Source: Bacteroidota bacterium
Lineage (GTDB): Bacteria > Bacteroidota > Bacteroidia > UKL13-3
Direction of reading: 5' to 3'
DNA length: 11,210 nucleotides
NCBI GenBank assembly: GCA_010027395.1
Contig: RGVD01000073.1
Location: 1-11,210, forward strand
Shown here: positions 7,880 to 11,210 of the stretch, piece by piece
How positions within the stretch are numbered: the first letter of the stretch is position 1
How the letters are laid out: every line of letters begins with the position of its first letter
The notes under the pieces: model-generated
Told to the model about the DNA's origin: nothing
Database searches by the model: none
What the model saw: the letters and a program-made list of their open reading frames with translations, nothing else
Translations under genes and position numbers: made by a program

Positions 7880-9742
7880 TTATTCCTCTTCTTCAAAAAC
7901 CAATTCCGCATCTTTCTCCCAAATTTCCATTTCACATGGCTTGCAATTGAATTTCAATTTATATTCATTTTCACCATGCTTTAGTGTTAATGGTTCTACC
8001 AACTTTTCACCGATGGTATCTTTGTTGAATCGCCAACATTTACCCAACTCATATTTCACACAGTATTTGGTGGTCATTACCCTTGATTTTCCTGGGTCCC
8101 ATTGTAATTCAAAAGCCTTTTCAATTTCAGTTACACCATGTCGTTTATAAAACTCACGGGCTAATTTATTAGCCACATTGTATGTAAAGTCAAGTTGGGT
8201 AACAGGATAAGGATGATCCGTTTTTGTGATTTGGTATTCTTCCCTTTGGTATTCGCTTATTCTGATATCTACCAATTGTTCTAAAACCAATCTTCTGATT
8301 TCGTTAATTTTTGAAATTGGTAAAAACCAATTATTCGTAAAATCCACATTGATTTCATCAACTATAAAAGGTGTATTTCCTGTCTTTGATAAGTTTTTCT
8401 TAATGTTTGGAATGGTGGAATCTTCGCTCTTTGCCAATTCCTTTACTGACTCGAAATTTGACACACTTTCATGTCCATCTTCATCAATGGCAAATAATTG
8501 AAAACCATTGGGCGTTTCTGAAAATATCAATTTTACTCCAATTTTGCGAACAGCGCTGTCATCTCTCTCCAATAATTTATTGAAATTGGCATCTGAATTT
8601 CGATAGATAATGGTTCCGGGTTTCAATGATCTGAAAGTATTTGGAACCACAATATCATTAACGATGATATTTATTTGAGCCCCATCAGCCTCGCCATTTT
8701 CATTGATAAAATAAAGGCCATCGCCATTGTTTAACAATTCGCAATTCTCGATCACATAGCCATTTGACTTGGTCTCGATAATCCTACCAATAAGCTGTCC
8801 TTGCGATTTTGGTGTTTCCCATGAACCAATTTTTTGGCTGCGCTTGTTTACAAAATAGTCAGTATAACCGCGGTTGAAGCTTCTATCCATTTCAGCATCG
8901 AAAGTGTAGAAAGTCCTTCCTGATGAAGCTTTTGTATAAGTTTCATTATTTTCTAAAAATGCGTCTAGCTTTTTACGCAGGTAGGAGGTATTGTTTTTAA
9001 CATAAACCATATCCTTCAAGCGTCCTTCAATTTTAAAAGAAGTGATTCCAGCTTCAACCAAGTTTGGCAATTGCTCACTTAGGTCCAAATCCTTAATGGA
9101 TAATAAATGGCTATTAGATATTAATGTTTCTCCTTTTCCATCAATGAGGTTATAAGGCAACCTGCAATTTTGGGCACACGAGCCTCTGTTGGCACTGCGT
9201 TCACCATTAGCAATACTCATATAACAATTACCACTAAATGAAACACAAAGCGCACCCGAAACAAAAAACTCCAATTCAACATCCGTTGCCTCATGAATTT
9301 CTTTGATTTGATCTAAGTTCAATTCACGAGCTAGCACTACCCTTTTCATGCCTGCATCTGCTAAAAATTTCACATGTTTTGGGTCTCTGTTATTAGCTTG
9401 CGTGCTGGCATGAATAACAATAGGTGGCAAATCCATTTCCATAATGGCCATGTCTTGCACAATAAGCGCATCCACCCCAATATCATATAAAGTATGAATT
9501 AACTCCTTGCAATCTTCTAATTCATTATCGTATAAAATGGTATTCACCACCACAAAAACTTGGGCTTTAAACAAATGGGCATATTTAACCAATTCTGCCA
9601 CATCTTCAATGGAATTGGTAGCATTTGAACGAGCCCCAAACTGAGGAGCACCAATATATACGGCATCAGCACCTGCGTTGATAGCAGCTATGCCTTGAAT
9701 TAAATTTTTGGCAGGAGATAGAATTTCTACTTTCTTTTTCAT
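7880..9742 (-). CDS. Peptidase U32 family protein, long RlhA/YdcP-like form
   Basis: This 620-residue protein carries the full U32 signature at residues 158-176 (E158-x-F...SGALC...GNCYMS). It has four cysteines, C166, C173, C189 and C193, placed like the iron-sulfur ligands of the RNA hydroxylases TrhP and RlhA. The N-terminal barrel starts VEILSPAKN and runs to about residue 260. A middle and C-terminal extension follows, ending in a second cysteine set, C561/C569 and C600/C603 (KYCVKYELGKC and NCKPC), which looks like a metal site. Although named peptidases or collagenases, E. coli members of this family act in tRNA or 23S rRNA hydroxylation with prephenate-dependent chemistry; RNA hydroxylation is therefore the best guess here, with the exact RNA target unknown. 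The length is close to the long E. coli form (about 650). The ATG at 9740-9742 follows a promoter-like sequence closely. It is probably transcribed separately from ffh, 202 bp downstream. Confidence 0.9.
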   Translation of the reverse strand: MKKKVEILSPAKNLIQGIAAINAGADAVYIGAPQFGARSNATNSIEDVAELVKYAHLFKAQVFVVVNTILYDNELEDCKELIHTLYDIGVDALIVQDMAIMEMDLPPIVIHASTQANNRDPKHVKFLADAGMKRVVLARELNLDQIKEIHEATDVELEFFVSGALCVSFSGNCYMSIANGERSANRGSCAQNCRLPYNLIDGKGETLISNSHLLSIKDLDLSEQLPNLVEAGITSFKIEGRLKDMVYVKNNTSYLRKKLDAFLENNETYTKASSGRTFYTFDAEMDRSFNRGYTDYFVNKRSQKIGSWETPKSQGQLIGRIIETKSNGYVIENCELLNNGDGLYFINENGEADGAQINIIVNDIVVPNTFRSLKPGTIIYRNSDANFNKLLERDDSAVRKIGVKLIFSETPNGFQLFAIDEDGHESVSNFESVKELAKSEDSTIPNIKKNLSKTGNTPFIVDEINVDFTNNWFLPISKINEIRRLVLEQLVDIRISEYQREEYQITKTDHPYPVTQLDFTYNVANKLAREFYKRHGVTEIEKAFELQWDPGKSRVMTTKYCVKYELGKCWRFNKDTIGEKLVEPLTLKHGENEYKLKFNCKPCEMEIWEKDAELVFEEEE

Positions 9743-9749
9743 GAAGCTG

Positions 9750-9779
9750 CAAAGGTCTTTATAAATTGTTTGTTTACAA
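9750..9779 (-). promoter_or_regulatory. Candidate Bacteroidota-type promoter of the U32 gene
   Basis: Read on the minus strand, TTG (9777-9779) is followed after 19 bases by GACCTTTG (9750-9757). The Bacteroidota consensus is TTG, about 17-23 bases, then TAnnTTTG. Spacing and the TTTG core fit, but the first T of the -7 element is G. The element ends seven bases before the ATG at 9742, so the transcript would have almost no leader. This is a pattern match only. Confidence 0.4.
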
Positions 9780-9831
9780 GTAAAAATAGAATTTTATTGT
9801 TATGTGGCGTTTAGCTTCGTTCCGGATTTGG

Positions 9832-9931
9832 ATTATTTGAATCTAGAGATTGATGAATTTAGTAGTATGAAGTTGGAAACTTCAATTATTTTCATTCACA
9901 AGTGATGCTTCGCTTAACACTTGCGAAAGCA
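9832..9931. repeat. 100-bp direct repeat, copy 1
   Basis: This unit recurs 104 bases later (9936-10035) with 99 of 100 bases identical; the single difference is T at 9906 against C at 10010. The two copies are separated by only four bases (GTGA). Within the unit lies a perfect hairpin, TGAAGTT-GGA-AACTTCA, at 9868-9884. A second possible hairpin pairs CAAGTG (9899-9904) with CACTTG (9918-9923), and this competes with GCTTCGC (9907-9913) pairing with GCGAAAGC (9923-9930). No coding frame of note is seen. The near identity implies recent duplication or strong constraint. It lies between the U32 promoter region and the end of the S9 peptidase gene. Confidence 0.95.
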
Positions 9932-9935
9932 GTGA

Positions 9936-10035
9936 ATTATTTGAATCTAGAGATTGATGAATTTAGTAGTATGAAGTTGGAAACTTCAATTATTTTCATT
10001 CACAAGTGACGCTTCGCTTAACACTTGCGAAAGCA
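9936..10035. repeat. 100-bp direct repeat, copy 2
   Basis: This is the second copy of the unit at 9832-9931, with one substitution (C at 10010). Its internal hairpin TGAAGTT-GGA-AACTTCA lies at 9972-9988. Unlike copy 1, its 3' end runs directly into a further partial unit, so the last 26 bases are repeated in tandem. Confidence 0.95.
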
Positions 10036-10060
10036 CGCTTCGCTTGACACTTGCGAAACC
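10009..10060. repeat. 26-bp tandem repeat extending copy 2
   Basis: Two adjacent 26-base units, 10009-10034 and 10035-10060, match at 24 of 26 positions. Each contains GCTTCGCTT, then ACACTTGCGAAA. The equivalent segment of copy 1 (9905-9930) is a third example. Each unit can fold by pairing GCTTCGC with GCGAAAGC (one bulged base) or, in the second unit, part of this arm. The last unit carries two changes, so it is probably the older or less constrained one. Confidence 0.85.
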
Positions 10061-10092
10061 ACTGGGGTAAAATTAATATTTAGATGTTTTCT

Positions 10093-10211
10093 TGGCAAGA
10101 TGCCATTTTCATAATTGTCACTCGGCTAGAGCCGAGCGAATGCAAAGTAGGGCCGAGCGATTGCAAAGAATGAAAATTGTCCTTCTCACTTGCTCGCATC
10201 TTGCGAGTGAG
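10093..10211. other. Cluster of three short hairpins with no coding content
   Basis: Three inverted repeats lie within 119 bases: TGGCA-AGA-TGCCA (10093-10105), CTCGGC-TAGA-GCCGAG (10121-10136) and a larger one at 10185-10211. The larger one pairs CTCACT with AGTGAG and CGCA with TGCG around a TCT loop, with a four-base bulge on one side. The cluster is locally GC-richer than the neighbouring spacer. The last hairpin lies about 31 bases after the stop codon of the S9 peptidase gene when read on the minus strand. None is followed by a T-run, so they are not typical intrinsic terminators. They may be remnants of a palindromic repeat element, a structured 3' end, or part of a small RNA. Confidence 0.6.
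10131..10168. repeat. 17-bp direct repeat pair in the hairpin cluster
   Basis: GCCGAGCGAATGCAAAG (10131-10147) recurs as GCCGAGCGATTGCAAAG (10152-10168), a 21-base period with 16 of 17 bases identical. The first copy starts with the right arm of the CTCGGC hairpin, so the second copy offers an alternative pairing partner for the left arm (10121-10126). Confidence 0.85.
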
Positions 10212-10241
10212 CCTATTGTCAAGCCTCTGGCTGATTGCCTC

Positions 10242-11210
10242 TTACTTCAACCACTTATCCAACCATTCGAAATATACCCTTTGCCATAAAACTGAATTTT
10301 GAGGTTTCACTACCCAATGGTTTTCGTCAGGAAAGTATAAGAATCTGCTTGGTACTCCTTTGATTTGGGCTGCGGTAAAGGCTTCCATACCTTGTGATAA
10401 AGGCACCCTAAAATCTTTTTCGTTATGAATAACCAAAATAGGTGCATCCCAGTTTTGAACAAACTTATGTGGCGATGAATCAAAATTATTTGGGTGTGCA
10501 GTTTGACTCCAATAAGGTCCCCCATTATCGTTGTTAGCAAAAAACATTTCTTCAGTGCTGCCGTACCAACTCTCCATGTTAAACATACCACAATGCGCTA
10601 TAAAAGTCTTGAAACGTTTGTTATGATTACCTGCCAACCAATATACCGAAAATCCACCAAAACTGGCACCCACAGCACCCAATTTATCTTTATTTACATA
10701 TGGCTCTTTGCTCACATCATCAATGGCACTTAAATAATCTTTCATACATTGTCCCCCATAATCTTGGCTAATGGCATCATTCCACTCGCTGCCAAAGCCT
10801 GGTAAACCCCTGCGGTTAGGAGCCACTACTATATAGCCATTGGCTGCCATCAATTGGAAATTCCAACGGTAACTAAAAAATTGTGATAAGGGACTTTGTG
10901 GTCCACCTTGACAATACAAAAGCGTAGGGTATTTCTTATTAGCATCAAAATCTGGTGGAAGTATTACCCATACCAACATGTCTTTGCCATCAGTGGTTTT
11001 CACCATGCGCTTTTCAACCTTGCCCATTTTCATGTTATCAAGAATAGGCTTGTTGCTAAATGTGATTTGCTTTTCAGGCTTGCCATTCATATCAATCAAA
11101 AATAACTCAGTCGGCATATTGATGCTCATCTTAGCGCCCACCATCACTGGCTTTTTGTTGTTATAACCTATTGAAAAACTTCCATAATCATGCGCACCTT
11201 GCGTTAATGG
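10242..11210 (-). CDS. S9 family (prolyl oligopeptidase-type) peptidase, DPP5-like; N-terminus beyond the window
   Basis: The frame is open from the right window edge to a TAA at 10242-10244, giving 322 visible residues; the N-terminal beta-propeller and true start lie outside. The visible part begins with the end of the propeller region and then the alpha/beta-hydrolase domain. The catalytic serine is in GASFGG (visible residue 183, codon 10662-10664). The aspartate is in HNEKDFRVP (residue 266, codon 10413-10415) and the histidine in DENHWV (residue 298, codon 10317-10319). CQGGPQSPLSQFF contributes the usual HGGP-like oxyanion region, with Q-G in place of H-G. S9 enzymes cleave dipeptides or acylated residues from short peptides; in asaccharolytic Bacteroidota such as Porphyromonas, DPP5 does this in the periplasm. 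The signal peptide cannot be checked here. An internal GTG at 11145-11147 is not the real start. Its 3' side borders the hairpin and repeat block. Confidence 0.93.
   Translation of the reverse strand, partial: PLTQGAHDYGSFSIGYNNKKPVMVGAKMSINMPTELFLIDMNGKPEKQITFSNKPILDNMKMGKVEKRMVKTTDGKDMLVWVILPPDFDANKKYPTLLYCQGGPQSPLSQFFSYRWNFQLMAANGYIVVAPNRRGLPGFGSEWNDAISQDYGGQCMKDYLSAIDDVSKEPYVNKDKLGAVGASFGGFSVYWLAGNHNKRFKTFIAHCGMFNMESWYGSTEEMFFANNDNGGPYWSQTAHPNNFDSSPHKFVQNWDAPILVIHNEKDFRVPLSQGMEAFTAAQIKGVPSRFLYFPDENHWVVKPQNSVLWQRVYFEWLDKWLK

Noticed and set aside
9832..10060. CRISPR array
   Set aside because: There are only two long units separated by four bases, without spacers of regular unique sequence, and no cas genes are near.
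10093..10211. Integron attC site or insertion-sequence end
   Set aside because: No attC-type core sequences, no integrase or transposase frame, and no matched terminal inverted repeats with target duplication could be found.

Overview
The window looks like chromosomal DNA from a member of the Bacteroidota. The evidence is the AT-rich composition, gene starts without Shine-Dalgarno sequences, a candidate promoter of the Bacteroidota type (TTG, 19 bases, then a near match to TAnnTTTG) in front of the U32 gene, and the gene content: a giant C25 (gingipain/PorU-type) protein tied to type IX secretion, a DPP5-like S9 peptidase, and a two-part U32 protein of the kind common in this phylum. The species cannot be named from this sequence.

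Layout. Positions 1-4055 (minus) hold most of a very large secreted C25-family protein whose C-terminus lies outside the window. A 176-bp divergent spacer with a 14-bp perfect palindrome separates it from the only plus-strand gene (4232-4723), a small lipoprotein with a VOC/glyoxalase fold. Then follows a minus-strand run, read from right to left: ffh (6349-7677), a DUF502 membrane protein (5720-6334) and a UbiA-type prenyltransferase (4846-5751). Gaps of 14 bp and an overlap of 32 bp indicate one operon. Upstream of it, after 202 bp, is a U32 family protein (7880-9742, minus). Next comes a 499-bp gene-free stretch (9743-10241). It contains a 100-bp unit repeated at a 104-bp period, a 26-bp tandem extension, three short perfect hairpins and a 17-bp direct repeat. 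The right edge (10242-11210, minus) is the catalytic C-terminal half of an S9 prolyl-oligopeptidase-family enzyme.

How the parts relate. ffh, DUF502 and UbiA form a membrane-themed operon: co-translational targeting, an inner-membrane protein of unknown role, and a membrane prenyltransferase. The C25 protein, the lipoprotein and the S9 peptidase act in the cell envelope or outside it but are separately transcribed. I see no defence system, mobile element with a transposase, CRISPR array, tRNA or rRNA. Most of the window is ordinary core genome. The parts least explained by known genes are the repeat and hairpin block at 9832-10211, the exact role of the C25 protein, and the substrate of the UbiA enzyme.
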